Shown one piece after another: positions 19,801-27,233 of a stretch of DNA of 64,000 nt; position 1 is the first letter of the stretch, and each line of letters begins with the position of its first letter. A program made the position numbers and the translations under genes. The stretch comes from Gelidibacter sediminis. GTDB lineage: Bacteria; Bacteroidota; Bacteroidia; Flavobacteriales; Flavobacteriaceae. The notes under the pieces are model-generated. The model was not told the DNA's origin, did not search any database, and saw only the letters and a program-made list of their open reading frames with translations. The stretch lies in the NCBI RefSeq assembly GCF_004364975.1, contig NZ_SOBW01000007.1, positions 1,240,001-1,304,000 of the forward strand, in the 5' to 3' direction.

Positions 19801-20149
19801 CTAGTGGCGTGAATTGTATTTCTAATAAACTAAAAGAATTTGGAGCAATTACTGACGTGGGTGTAACAGTGATGGAAAAATCGTCAGGATTGGCGCCCAA
19901 TATCTTAACGCTAGTAATGGACAAGTTTAGCGTGCCAAGATTACGGATTCGGTAGGATTTAGATTGTGATGAGCCAATAAGTTGAGAAGCAAATAAGGTA
20001 TTATCTGTACCTTGAGGATTGGTATCGCCACTAACAATTTCAGGGTACGTGCCTAAATTGCCTTCTACTTTTATTTCAGGTGCTTGGGCTACCGTGGAAA
20101 AAACAAAGCTCAATGAGGCTAAAAAAACGAAGTTCAATCTTTTTTCCAT
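16826..20149 (-). CDS. Type IX-secreted multidomain surface protein
   Basis: 1107-residue secreted protein from the ATG at 20149; an in-frame start 12 codons upstream lacks signal-peptide features. Domains in order: signal peptide (to about 22), choice-of-anchor-D domain (about 25-150, ending AIRGTGRC), IPT/TIG-like fold (about 152-225), lamin-tail-like domain (SDLIISEVTDATAGGLSYIE, about 235-410), Ig-like region with AYQWYY, a long unassigned region with repeated IGNPYPSAIDF-type segments, and a C-terminal type A T9SS sorting domain (SVEIIDVLGRTLHHF to KRIFKRR). It should be exported by the T9SS whose PorZ is encoded nearby. A role in adhesion or polymer binding is inferred only from the architecture; no catalytic domain is recognised. 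Confidence 0.85.
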   Translation of the reverse strand: MEKRLNFVFLASLSFVFSTVAQAPEIKVEGNLGTYPEIVSGDTNPQGTDNTLFASQLIGSSQSKSYRIRNLGTLNLSITSVKILGANPDDFSITVTPTSVIAPNSFSLLEIQFTPLAAGVRNAIVSIANNDSDENPYTYAIRGTGRCVSASTSIIPVSGPINTTATITGSHFDTTTTATINGLSMIVTLINSETIEVRIPNGATTGNINVEDRMGCTSITSFTVIDGSIGGCEGSKFLSDLIISEVTDATAGGLSYIEIYNGTGAPVALGNYAIGIYNNGAASPTNTLTLNAVTLNHNAIYIVAIGITNSPTSGNTCPQTGGNGQLANQTSTLVGINKKDQEHDVLRLLKSKNTVVVDEFGIYQDKSWMDTTIITGDRGFNFRRLYSASQLPNPIFNLADWNVIDWAGSGATSCSTNDYSNIGIFDFSGGNPPTITLNPTLPLNSCSLSTTLSVSATEGVNGGFPLAYQWYYNAPNSFNWVAIADTDPMYSGQHTSNLNILNLENFNGFQFYVQVRENGINCYKASIVVPIKIITTTWNGHKWEPLSPSSNTVTILNSDYTTNSKTGSFTTCSLVVKPGYTLNITDDHYVEVLNDVLVSGHSTEQFGEIVVDTKGALVQRGDDLEAGTFILANTGTSRVRKSTPVKQKWYAYTYWSSPVTDASVERALSMAAPSRRFYFEASNYLDTDGNDVDDNGDDWQLATGRMIPGVGYAATSRTTNIPFPRIDQTEFSGPFNTGNITAAIITNSFPTDNDWNLIGNPYPSAIDFKMVHKENANIIDGAAYLWSHFSPPLASNPGNQVLNFNSADYAIITTGSGNIAGASKIIPSDFIPSGQGFFVKGLHGGGTLTFKNSMRMADPTSNSQFFKHEATPVANKLWINLTSDSGVFNQILVAYVEGATDGFDGFAYDAERHLSSGTGASIYTTIPSRHKSYAIQGKAPTSLTLEEEVGLAFQTSITQATVYTISLDQTQGAFLAVNNIYLKDQLLELSHNLNTGDYNFSSATGDFKNRFVIHFKDQTLSVAEAISNADKLSIIELKTGQLQFSVGQQLAIKSVEIIDVLGRTLHHFKGQNSTEIYQLKEVSQAVYIARVVLSNDQIITKRIFKRR

Positions 20150-20263
20150 AGGTGTTATAATGAATTGGTTACAAATAAAAGCCAATAAAGATAATTCAAA
20201 ACCACTAACAGTCAGAGGGTTATGTATTTAATGTTATTAACAAAATCTTGCATATTTTTGCAT

Positions 20264-20734
20264 ATGCAATCACAAAAAACTTATACAGTAGAAGAAGCAT
20301 ATAAAAAGATGGAACGCTATTGTAGTTATCAGGAACGTTGCCATAAGGAGGTCATACAGAAGCTTTATACAATGCGTATGATTCCCGAAGCTGTAGACCA
20401 TATTGTCGTTCAATTATTGCAGGACAATTATTTAAATGAAGAACGTTACGCCAAAGCTTTTGTCAGCGGAAAATTCAGAATAAAAAAGTGGGGAAAGCAA
20501 CGCTTAAAACGCGAACTTAAACAAAAGGATATAGGTAAAACCTTAATAATAATGGCACTTAACACTATTAGCGATCAAGAATATTTGGAGACCTTTCATG
20601 CGCTAGCAGAAAAGAAAGCGGAAACCATTAGAGAAACCAATCCACTAAAGAAAAAGAAAAAACTTGCAGATTATCTGTTTTATCGCGGTTGGGAGATTCA
20701 CTTGGTGTATGATAAGGTGAATGCGCTGTTTTGA
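20264..20734 (+). CDS. recX: Regulatory protein RecX
   Basis: RecX-family modulator of RecA filaments, 156 residues from the ATG at 20264. It is built from three-helix repeats: KKMERYCSYQERCHKEV, then DNYLNEERYAKAFVSGKFRIKKWGKQRLKREL (the family hallmark), then ADYLFYRGWEIHLVYDKV at the end. A longer frame begins at 20222, but MQSQKTYTVEEAYKKM at 20264 fits homologues better. TATTTTTG (20253-20260) stands three bases before this ATG. A heptanucleotide repeat starts on the first base after the stop codon. Confidence 0.85.
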   Translation: MQSQKTYTVEEAYKKMERYCSYQERCHKEVIQKLYTMRMIPEAVDHIVVQLLQDNYLNEERYAKAFVSGKFRIKKWGKQRLKRELKQKDIGKTLIIMALNTISDQEYLETFHALAEKKAETIRETNPLKKKKKLADYLFYRGWEIHLVYDKVNALF

Positions 20735-20804
20735 TGGGGGAGTGAGGAGTGAGGAGTGAGGTTTGAGGTTTGAGGTTTGAGGTTTGAGGTTTGAGGAGTG
20801 GGGA
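20735..20804. repeat. Heptanucleotide (7-bp) tandem repeat tract
   Basis: Ten 7-base units in perfect phase: tggggga, gtgagga (two), gtgaggt, ttgaggt (four), ttgagga and gtgggga. The tract begins on the base after the recX TGA. It shares the 7-bp period, but not the unit sequence, of the tract at 631-791. Confidence 0.9.
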
Positions 20805-20823
20805 TTTGGCATTGTTGCATAAA

Positions 20824-20857
20824 AAAACTGCATTACTCGAAAGACTAATGCAGTTTT
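20824..20857. terminator. Bidirectional terminator between recX and the DUF6646 gene
   Basis: Perfect 12-bp stem aaaactgcatta / taatgcagtttt with a 10-base loop, A-rich on the left and T-rich on the right. It lies between two convergent genes and can serve both. Confidence 0.85.
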
Positions 20858-20876
20858 AATTAATAAAATATATGTT

Positions 20877-21371
20877 CTACAAGCTAAATGTTGCACCTAA
20901 ATTCACCACAAATTGGTTGTGGATCAGGTGTGCTGGATTAGTAATGTTACTATCATATTTTGCTAATGGAAAAACTGTTTCTGCAAAAACACCAAAGCCT
21001 TCAGAGAAAAAATAACGCGCACCCACATGGCCGCCAAAATTCTTCATGCTAATGTTTAAACCTGGGTAAAGATCAAAATTGTCATCAAAAGCTAGAATGC
21101 TTCCTAAGTGAGCATTAAAACGGCCTTTAAGATCAAAACGATCACCGAAGCTGGCATCCAATGCTTCCAAAACGTCTAGAGAATATGCGCCAACTACACC
21201 AACTGAAATGTTTTCGCCCAAGCCATAATCAAAACTAACATTAATTCCTGTTGCTGCATCTTGTAAATTTGCACCAATTTGTAATTTATTATCAGTATTC
21301 CCTTTAAAAGCTTGTGCATTTGCAAACGAAACGCTTAAAATGCTTATAAGTATAATCAGTTTTCTCATCAT
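20877..21371 (-). CDS. DUF6646 family outer-membrane beta-barrel protein
   Basis: 164-residue exported protein. Signal peptide residues 1-20 end at FANAQ, followed by the typical AFKGNTDNKLQIGANLQD block, then strands ISVGVVGAYSLDV and GHVGARYFFSEGFGVFAE and a C-terminal FVVNLGATFSL barrel strand. This fits a small Flavobacteriaceae barrel family (DUF6646) of unknown function. The start could be the first or second of two adjacent ATGs. A one-mismatch -7 box (TATATTTA, minus strand, 21396-21403) lies upstream. Confidence 0.75.
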   Translation of the reverse strand: MMRKLIILISILSVSFANAQAFKGNTDNKLQIGANLQDAATGINVSFDYGLGENISVGVVGAYSLDVLEALDASFGDRFDLKGRFNAHLGSILAFDDNFDLYPGLNISMKNFGGHVGARYFFSEGFGVFAETVFPLAKYDSNITNPAHLIHNQFVVNLGATFSL

Positions 21372-21430
21372 AAAATGTTTTGTATTAAGATGGCGTAAAT
21401 ATAGTTATGTTTTTTAATATGCAATTCATA

Positions 21431-22294
21431 TTAACCCAAACTCTTCTGAGTATTGGTAAAAGCTTTATTATTTTTCCAATCAATCCATTTTTGACCTTTT
21501 AACTTTCGCATCATAGTGTCAAAATGCCGCATAATAATGATATTGTAAATAGCCTTTCCTAAATTTTTGGGACGTCTTGCAATAGCGCGTAGACTCATAG
21601 AAAATCCAGGAGTAAGGTATTTCATATAATGCCAATACCCCTCAGGCATATAGAGCACCTCGCCATGATTTAATTCTGTTCTATATCCTTTTGCTTTTTT
21701 AAGGGCTGGCCATTGTTCTAAATCTGGGTTCGAAAAATCGATGTCTTCTCTTGTAATGAGGGAATGCGGAATTTTATAAAGGTATTTATTTTGATTTTGA
21801 TCAAAGAGAATGCACAGTTTTTTGCCGTTAAAATGAAAATGGAAAATATTGGCCAAATCAATATCATAATGCATAAAGGTGTGCGAGTTCTCTCCACCAA
21901 AAAACAACATCGGCAGTCCTTTCATGAGTTTTAAACCAAAATCAGGGTATGAGTAATCTTTTTGTAGCTGCGGAACTTCCTTTAAAACATTCCATAGGAA
22001 AATTCTAAACTTAGTGGGTTCACGCTTTAAAAGATTGATGTAATCAGCCATTTTCATTTTGGCGTGTGGCTCATTAAAACCATCTTCGTGGTGTACTGGA
22101 CGGTCATCATATAGAGGAACCGTTTTATCTCCAGCAACAGATTTGATGTAGTCTAAATTCCACTTTTTATAAGCCGGCCAATCTTCAATGAAGCGCTCAA
22201 TAACAACAGGTTTTTGAGGTTTAAAATAATGTTTTATGAAGTCTTCCTTAGTAATGTTTTTTACACGAGGAATGTCTTGAAGGTCTAATTCCAA
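21431..22294 (-). CDS. Cupin-like (JmjC-type) domain protein
   Basis: 287-residue protein of the cupin_8/FIH-like 2-oxoglutarate oxygenase superfamily. The putative iron ligands are H142-Y-D144 in THTFMHYDID and H222 in EGYWHYM. KPVVIERFIEDWPAYKKW near the N-terminus is the family signature. It may hydroxylate a protein or small molecule; the substrate is unknown. The start appears to be TTG at 22294. A complete promoter (22314-22346) lies just upstream, so it need not depend on the biotin operon upstream of it. Confidence 0.8.
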   Translation of the reverse strand: MELDLQDIPRVKNITKEDFIKHYFKPQKPVVIERFIEDWPAYKKWNLDYIKSVAGDKTVPLYDDRPVHHEDGFNEPHAKMKMADYINLLKREPTKFRIFLWNVLKEVPQLQKDYSYPDFGLKLMKGLPMLFFGGENSHTFMHYDIDLANIFHFHFNGKKLCILFDQNQNKYLYKIPHSLITREDIDFSNPDLEQWPALKKAKGYRTELNHGEVLYMPEGYWHYMKYLTPGFSMSLRAIARRPKNLGKAIYNIIIMRHFDTMMRKLKGQKWIDWKNNKAFTNTQKSLG

Positions 22295-22313
22295 AATTCT
22301 AAGGTTTAGGCTG

Positions 22314-22346
22314 CAAAGTTAAGAAATCGTTACAAAACGATTCAAA
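22314..22346 (-). promoter_or_regulatory. Promoter of the cupin-like gene, with inverted repeat in the spacer
   Basis: Minus strand: TTTG (22343-22346), a 21-base spacer, TAACTTTG (22314-22321), then 19 bases to the TTG start. Inside the spacer, AATCGTT (22325-22331) and AACGATT (22336-22342) form a perfect 7-bp inverted repeat with a 4-base gap, placed as an operator would be. Confidence 0.6.
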
Positions 22347-22416
22347 AGGAGTGTTAAAAAAAAACGCTTTACCGCCTTATAAAGACCTATTAAAACTATA
22401 GCATCACAAATATGTT

Positions 22417-23511
22417 CTATTTTAAAACCTTCGATTGCTGTTTGGCAATCTCATTACGTTCAATTTTGTGATCTGGACGCGACCATTTAGGCTTTTCTCC
22501 TAACGCTTGAAATTTTGATTCTGCTGCTTCAACCGTTTGTGGTTGCACCTTTTTAGTAAATGGCTTTTGCGGATTAAGGCCTAATGCTTCAAACATTTTC
22601 ATGTCTTCATTGACGTCAGGATTAGGCGTAGTTAGCAGTTTATCGCCTGCAAAAATTGAATTCGCTCCAGCAAAGAAACACATGGCTTGTCCTTCTCTAC
22701 TCATTTGGGTGCGGCCTGCACTTAATCGTACTTGTGTTTCTGGCATCACAATTCTCGCAGTAGCTACCATGCGGATCATATCCCAGATTTCAACTGGTTT
22801 TTCATCTGCTAACGGTGTGCCTTCTACGGCAACCAAAGCATTGATAGGTACAGATTCTGGTTGCGGATTTAAAGTAGATAAGGCCACCAGCATTCCTGCA
22901 CGATCTTCAATTTTTTCTCCCATCCCTATAATTCCGCCGCTACACACCGTCACATTCGTTTTACGCACGTTGTCTATGGTTTGCAAACGGTCTTCATACC
23001 CACGGGTTGAGATGACTTCTTTATAATATTCTTCAGACGAATCTAAGTTGTGATTATACGCATACAGTCCGGCTTCAGCCAATCGTTGTGCCTGATTTTC
23101 AGTAATCATTCCCAAGGTACAACATACTTCCATCTCCAATTTGTTGATGGTACGTACCATCTCCAAAACTTGATCAAATTCCTCACCGTCCTTTACATTT
23201 CGCCAAGCTGCTCCCATACATACACGAGAACTTCCTGTAGATTTGGCACGTAAGGCTTGCGCTTTTACTTGCTGAACGCTCATCAAATCATTGCCTTCAA
23301 CATTTGTATGGTATCGTGCCGCTTGCGGACAATAGCCGCAGTCTTCAGGGCAACCTCCCGTTTTTATGGAAAGCAAGGTAGACACCTGCACCGTGTTCGG
23401 GTCGTGATGCTGCCTATGCACTGTTGCTGCTTCATAAAGCAACTCCATAAAAGGTTTATTATAAATATTGAGGATTTCTTCTTTTGTCCAGTTATGTCTT
23501 ATGTTGGTCAT
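22417..23511 (-). CDS. bioB: Biotin synthase
   Basis: 364-residue radical-SAM biotin synthase, which inserts sulfur into dethiobiotin. The CxxxCxxC cluster motif is GGCPEDCGYCPQA, Cys 54, 58 and 61 from this start. Cys and Arg ligands of the second cluster lie in SRVCMGAAWR, MEVCCTLG and RLSAGRTQMS. The ATG at 23511 is preferred over an in-frame TTG five codons upstream. It is the last gene of the bioF-DUF2007-bioD-bioA-KAS-bioB series, 97 bases after the ketoacyl synthase. Confidence 0.95.
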   Translation of the reverse strand: MTNIRHNWTKEEILNIYNKPFMELLYEAATVHRQHHDPNTVQVSTLLSIKTGGCPEDCGYCPQAARYHTNVEGNDLMSVQQVKAQALRAKSTGSSRVCMGAAWRNVKDGEEFDQVLEMVRTINKLEMEVCCTLGMITENQAQRLAEAGLYAYNHNLDSSEEYYKEVISTRGYEDRLQTIDNVRKTNVTVCSGGIIGMGEKIEDRAGMLVALSTLNPQPESVPINALVAVEGTPLADEKPVEIWDMIRMVATARIVMPETQVRLSAGRTQMSREGQAMCFFAGANSIFAGDKLLTTPNPDVNEDMKMFEALGLNPQKPFTKKVQPQTVEAAESKFQALGEKPKWSRPDHKIERNEIAKQQSKVLK

Positions 23512-23608
23512 GTTAATCAATTTCAATGATGAGGTAAAAATAACTTATTTAAATTTAAAGAATTCTTCAATCAAGCCATAAAATTTTTATCAAGCATCTA
23601 AATAACGG

Positions 23609-24784
23609 TTACACAGCCTGTTTTGAGATTAAAATGGAGACCGCATTTCCACCAAATCCAACTGCATTTACCATAATGTTTTTAATACGTTTGGGCGTTT
23701 GCGCTTTTATAAAAGGCACATTAATAAAGTGTTGGTGTTGCAACATGAGTACTGCCATTTCTAAGCTTAAGATACCCGAAGCACCAAGACTATGGCCAAT
23801 TTTCCATTTGTTGCTAGTTAATGCGGGAGTATTATTGGCGAACACAGCTTTAATAGCATTTACTTCAGAGGAATCGCCTTTTATGGTCCCGGGCGTATGG
23901 GTAACGATGATGTCCACCTCGTCAGGATTGAGTGCCCCGAGAGCCATCGTCATAGAACGTTGAAAACATTGGGCGTCGGAAGATACGGATACATTATGTT
24001 CCAAAATTTCTGTGGCATAACCCACGCCAATAATAATGGCCAATGCGTTTTTGGAAATACCGCGTTCTAAACATCCCATAGCTGCGGCTTCTCCAAGCAC
24101 CATTGAATTCTTTTTTTTGCTAAGATCTAGAGAACGACACTGATAATTTTGCTGTTGAGAATGTGGTGTGAGGGGTGCATAAATTTTCAACGCTTGCATT
24201 TGGGCAACCGTGAACGGGGTTAAAGGCGCTTCACTACCACCAACCAAAAACTTATCGCACATTCCAGAATTGATCCAGGCCACACCATTTAATAAGGCAT
24301 GTAGCGCTGTAGAACAGGTGATGGAATGACTTATTTCTGGTCCTTGCGTTTGCAAATCGTGCGCTACCCAAGAGGAAATGTTGCCTAATGTGGTCGTGGG
24401 TGAACTCAATGTTTGAGCGCGCCCACGATTAAGAAAGTCTTCGTGGTATTTCTCAAATAATGCCGTTGCACCGCGCGATGAACCAATATTGATTCCGAAA
24501 TTATCTTTGGAAGTCCAACCAGCTTCAGCGACTGCTTTTCGCGACGTGTAAATCGCATACAAAACCGATGGATCTAAATTCTTAAAGTGCGAATCGGAGG
24601 TTTGTAAAGATTTAATAGTCAATTTTACCGCAGAAGGTAACTGACCCACCATCGCTTTAATGTCTCCAAATAATTTTTCAGAAAGACAATGGTTGTTATT
24701 TTGATAATTCTTCCAAATATCAGCTGTAGTCTCGCCTAGTGGGGAAATAGAACTAATGGCAGTGATAGAAACGGGTTGTAGCAA
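23609..24784 (-). CDS. Beta-ketoacyl-ACP synthase (KAS I/II type) in the biotin operon
   Basis: 391-residue condensing enzyme with an intact Cys-His-His triad: C157 in ITCSTALHAL, H296 in VTHTPGT and H331 in KIGHSLGASG. The N-terminal ITAISSISPLGE and C-terminal NAVGFGGNAVSIL are typical KAS I/II features. It lies between bioA and bioB on the same strand, 82-83 bases from each. No bioC, bioG, bioH, bioW or bioI is visible in the cluster. The inferred role is in making the pimeloyl chain used by BioF. A housekeeping FabF/FabB is less likely because the active-site flanks (HTPGT instead of HGTGT) diverge and no fab genes are near. Confidence 0.8.
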   Translation of the reverse strand: MLQPVSITAISSISPLGETTADIWKNYQNNNHCLSEKLFGDIKAMVGQLPSAVKLTIKSLQTSDSHFKNLDPSVLYAIYTSRKAVAEAGWTSKDNFGINIGSSRGATALFEKYHEDFLNRGRAQTLSSPTTTLGNISSWVAHDLQTQGPEISHSITCSTALHALLNGVAWINSGMCDKFLVGGSEAPLTPFTVAQMQALKIYAPLTPHSQQQNYQCRSLDLSKKKNSMVLGEAAAMGCLERGISKNALAIIIGVGYATEILEHNVSVSSDAQCFQRSMTMALGALNPDEVDIIVTHTPGTIKGDSSEVNAIKAVFANNTPALTSNKWKIGHSLGASGILSLEMAVLMLQHQHFINVPFIKAQTPKRIKNIMVNAVGFGGNAVSILISKQAV

Positions 24785-24867
24785 AACTTAAAATTTAAGC
24801 AAAAATAAAACTATCGCGAGCGCTGCAATAGGAAACGCTATGTTATTTCCTTATGTGATTAAAAATT

Positions 24868-26133
24868 TTAGAGAATTTCCAGGGCGTTTTCAATGGTTTG
24901 ATATACTTTTTCCAATTCACTTTCCGTAATAACATAAGGCGCTTGAATGTAAATGGTGCTCCCTAAAGGTCTTAAAAATACGCCATTGTCCATAAAGAAC
25001 TTGAAAATTCTATCGCGTAAATTGCCATAGCGTTCCATTTCAATATTTAGGTCAAGCGCAAAAATAACACCTATTTGACGTGTTGATTTTACCTTTGGAT
25101 GCTCTTTAATACGCTCATTAAAACCTTGGTGAGATGCACTAATCCTCTGGATGTTTTGTCTTATGGTTTCCGATTTTAATAATTCTATCCCCGCCAAAGC
25201 CGCAGTACAGGCCAACGGATTTGCCGAATAGGTGTGACCGTGAAATAAGCCTTTGCTCATATCATCACTATAAAACGCATCGTACACCGCTTGGGAACAC
25301 GAGGTGATGGCCATAGGCAATAAGCCTGCCGTGAGCGCTTTACTCATACAGATGATGTCAGGCTTCGTGTCCATATAGTCCGATGCAAAATTTTTCCCGG
25401 TTTTTCCAAACCCTGTCATAACTTCATCTGCAACTGTAATAATCTGATGGGCTTTACAAAATTTTAAAATCTGGTCTAAACCCTCCGCGTTATGCATCTT
25501 CATTGCCGCCGCCCCTTGCACTAAAGGTTCATAAACAAATCCTGCAATGTCATGCTCGAGTACTAATTTTTCTAGAATATTTAAAATTGCTTTATGGTTT
25601 TCGCCATTAGGAGTAGGAATTCTCTTGACCTCCAAAAAATAATCTTCAAATGGACCGTTATACACAGATAAGCTAGAAACGCTCATGGCACCAAAGGTGT
25701 CGCCGTGAAAACCATCTTCAAAAGCGAGAAGAATATTGCGTTTTTCACCCCTATTAAAATGGTATTGCAGCGCCATTTTAATGCCGATTTCAACACTGGT
25801 TGATCCGTTATCACTAAAAAAGAGTTTGTTTTGATTTTCTGGAAGAATTGAAATCAAGGCCTCAGAAAGCTTGATTGCCGGTTCATGTGTAAATCCGCTA
25901 AAAACCACCTGATCCAACTGCTGCATCTGAGCTGCAACACGATCAGTAACAAATGAGTTGCAATGCCCATACATACACGTATACCAAGAGGCAATGGCAT
26001 CAATATAAGTGTTGCCATCCTCATCCGTAAGTGTACAATCTTTGCCTTTAACAAGGGCAATGGTGTCTGGGTGCAATTTGTGTTGCGTTAAGGGGTGCCA
26101 AAGGTGTTTTTTATCGCGTTCTTTTAGGGTCAT
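24868..26133 (-). CDS. bioA: Adenosylmethionine-8-amino-7-oxononanoate transaminase
   Basis: 421-residue class III aminotransferase, which converts KAPA to DAPA with S-adenosylmethionine as amino donor. The N-terminus KKHLWHPLTQH is diagnostic for BioA. ASWYTCMYGHCN and the PLP Lys in CMSKALTAG are present, as is HGHTYSANPLACTAA. Length is normal. It is cotranscribed with bioD (78-base gap) upstream. Confidence 0.95.
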   Translation of the reverse strand: MTLKERDKKHLWHPLTQHKLHPDTIALVKGKDCTLTDEDGNTYIDAIASWYTCMYGHCNSFVTDRVAAQMQQLDQVVFSGFTHEPAIKLSEALISILPENQNKLFFSDNGSTSVEIGIKMALQYHFNRGEKRNILLAFEDGFHGDTFGAMSVSSLSVYNGPFEDYFLEVKRIPTPNGENHKAILNILEKLVLEHDIAGFVYEPLVQGAAAMKMHNAEGLDQILKFCKAHQIITVADEVMTGFGKTGKNFASDYMDTKPDIICMSKALTAGLLPMAITSCSQAVYDAFYSDDMSKGLFHGHTYSANPLACTAALAGIELLKSETIRQNIQRISASHQGFNERIKEHPKVKSTRQIGVIFALDLNIEMERYGNLRDRIFKFFMDNGVFLRPLGSTIYIQAPYVITESELEKVYQTIENALEIL

Positions 26134-26211
26134 TTTTATACGGTATTTGTTGCATTGAGCACAGTCTCAATGCAATTAATTGATGAACTTCACAGGTAAT
26201 ACTGCGAAATA

Positions 26212-26820
26212 TTATAACGTCTCTTTAAATTTTTCAGCGTATTCCAGCACTACATTTTTATCAAAATAAGGCTCTTCATCGATGCGTCCAATGATTGGGA
26301 CTTGAGTCATTTTTTCGATGATAGCTTCTGTTGATGCATGTGCTTTACCGCTATAAATTAGTGCCACATCAAAACCTTTCGATTGTAAAAGATTGACCGT
26401 TAAAAGCGTGTGGTTAATACTTCCCAGATAATGTCTTGATACAACAATCACCTTATATTCGGGTTTAATCAAATCGAGAATAGTTTCAGAATCATTAATC
26501 GGAACCAATAAGCCACCAGCGCCTTCTATGACCAAATTTTTTTTGGTTTTTGGTGCTTTTATGGTTTTAGAAGATATCGTAACGCCGTCAATTTCGGCCG
26601 CTGCATGCGGACTCATAGGCGTGTTCAACAGATAACTACTGTCGTGAAATTTTGATTTTTTATTGGTCACTAAACGCTGCACTTTATGAATGTCTGTATT
26701 ATTTAAATCTCCCGCTTGGATGGGTTTCCAGTAGTCAGCGTTAAGGGCTTCTACCAAAATTGCTGAGGCGATGGTTTTACCAACATCGGTTGAAATTCCA
26801 GTTACGAAGTATGTTTTCAT
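26212..26820 (-). CDS. bioD: Dethiobiotin synthetase
   Basis: 202-residue BioD, which closes the ureido ring of dethiobiotin using CO2 and ATP. The P-loop GISTDVGKT starts at residue 8, WKPIQAGD follows near residue 31, and VIEGAGGLLVPI is the third signature. Its start ATG overlaps the stop of the DUF2007 gene (ATGA overlap), indicating tight coupling. Confidence 0.93.
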   Translation of the reverse strand: MKTYFVTGISTDVGKTIASAILVEALNADYWKPIQAGDLNNTDIHKVQRLVTNKKSKFHDSSYLLNTPMSPHAAAEIDGVTISSKTIKAPKTKKNLVIEGAGGLLVPINDSETILDLIKPEYKVIVVSRHYLGSINHTLLTVNLLQSKGFDVALIYSGKAHASTEAIIEKMTQVPIIGRIDEEPYFDKNVVLEYAEKFKETL

Positions 26821-27233
26821 ATCATGTCAAATTCGGTTGCACACACTTCACATTTGTACTTATGCTTAGTATAAAATGGAAGTGATGAAAATAGGAATCC
26901 AAAAATAAACCAGAAAAAGGATTTTATGTCTTTAATTGTGGAGAATAATTCGATATGCGTGCTCTTGCAATTAGGACAATTCAAAGCATTGCCTTCATCG
27001 TCAATGGCATATGGCTGAATTGAATTCAGTATCTCTTTGGCTTCAGCTACTTGCGTAGAAAGGACTTTTAACTTAACCCCGCCAATAGCATTGCTCACCA
27101 GTGGGTCCGTATCTATAGTGAGGTTATCGGCCAAAAAAACTTCAATCCCATCCGATTCCAATCTGCCTTTAACGATTTGGGCTTCTGACGAATATTGAAA
27201 TACCGCAACAGTAGTAAATGTTTCATTTTTCAT
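26817..27233 (-). CDS. DUF2007 protein with membrane segment and zinc-ribbon cysteines
   Basis: 138-residue protein. The N-terminal half (about residues 7-75, FTTVAVFQYSSEAQIVKGRLESDGIEVFLAD) is a DUF2007 domain. Then come CPNC (about 87-90), a hydrophobic segment of about 20 residues (FFWFIFGFLFSSLPF) and CEVC near the C-terminus. The two CxxC pairs could form a zinc ribbon. The gene overlaps bioF and bioD by four bases on both sides, so it is a full member of the biotin operon. DUF2007 proteins are described only as putative signal-transducing; no role in biotin synthesis is known to me. Confidence 0.75.
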   Translation of the reverse strand: MKNETFTTVAVFQYSSEAQIVKGRLESDGIEVFLADNLTIDTDPLVSNAIGGVKLKVLSTQVAEAKEILNSIQPYAIDDEGNALNCPNCKSTHIELFSTIKDIKSFFWFIFGFLFSSLPFYTKHKYKCEVCATEFDMI

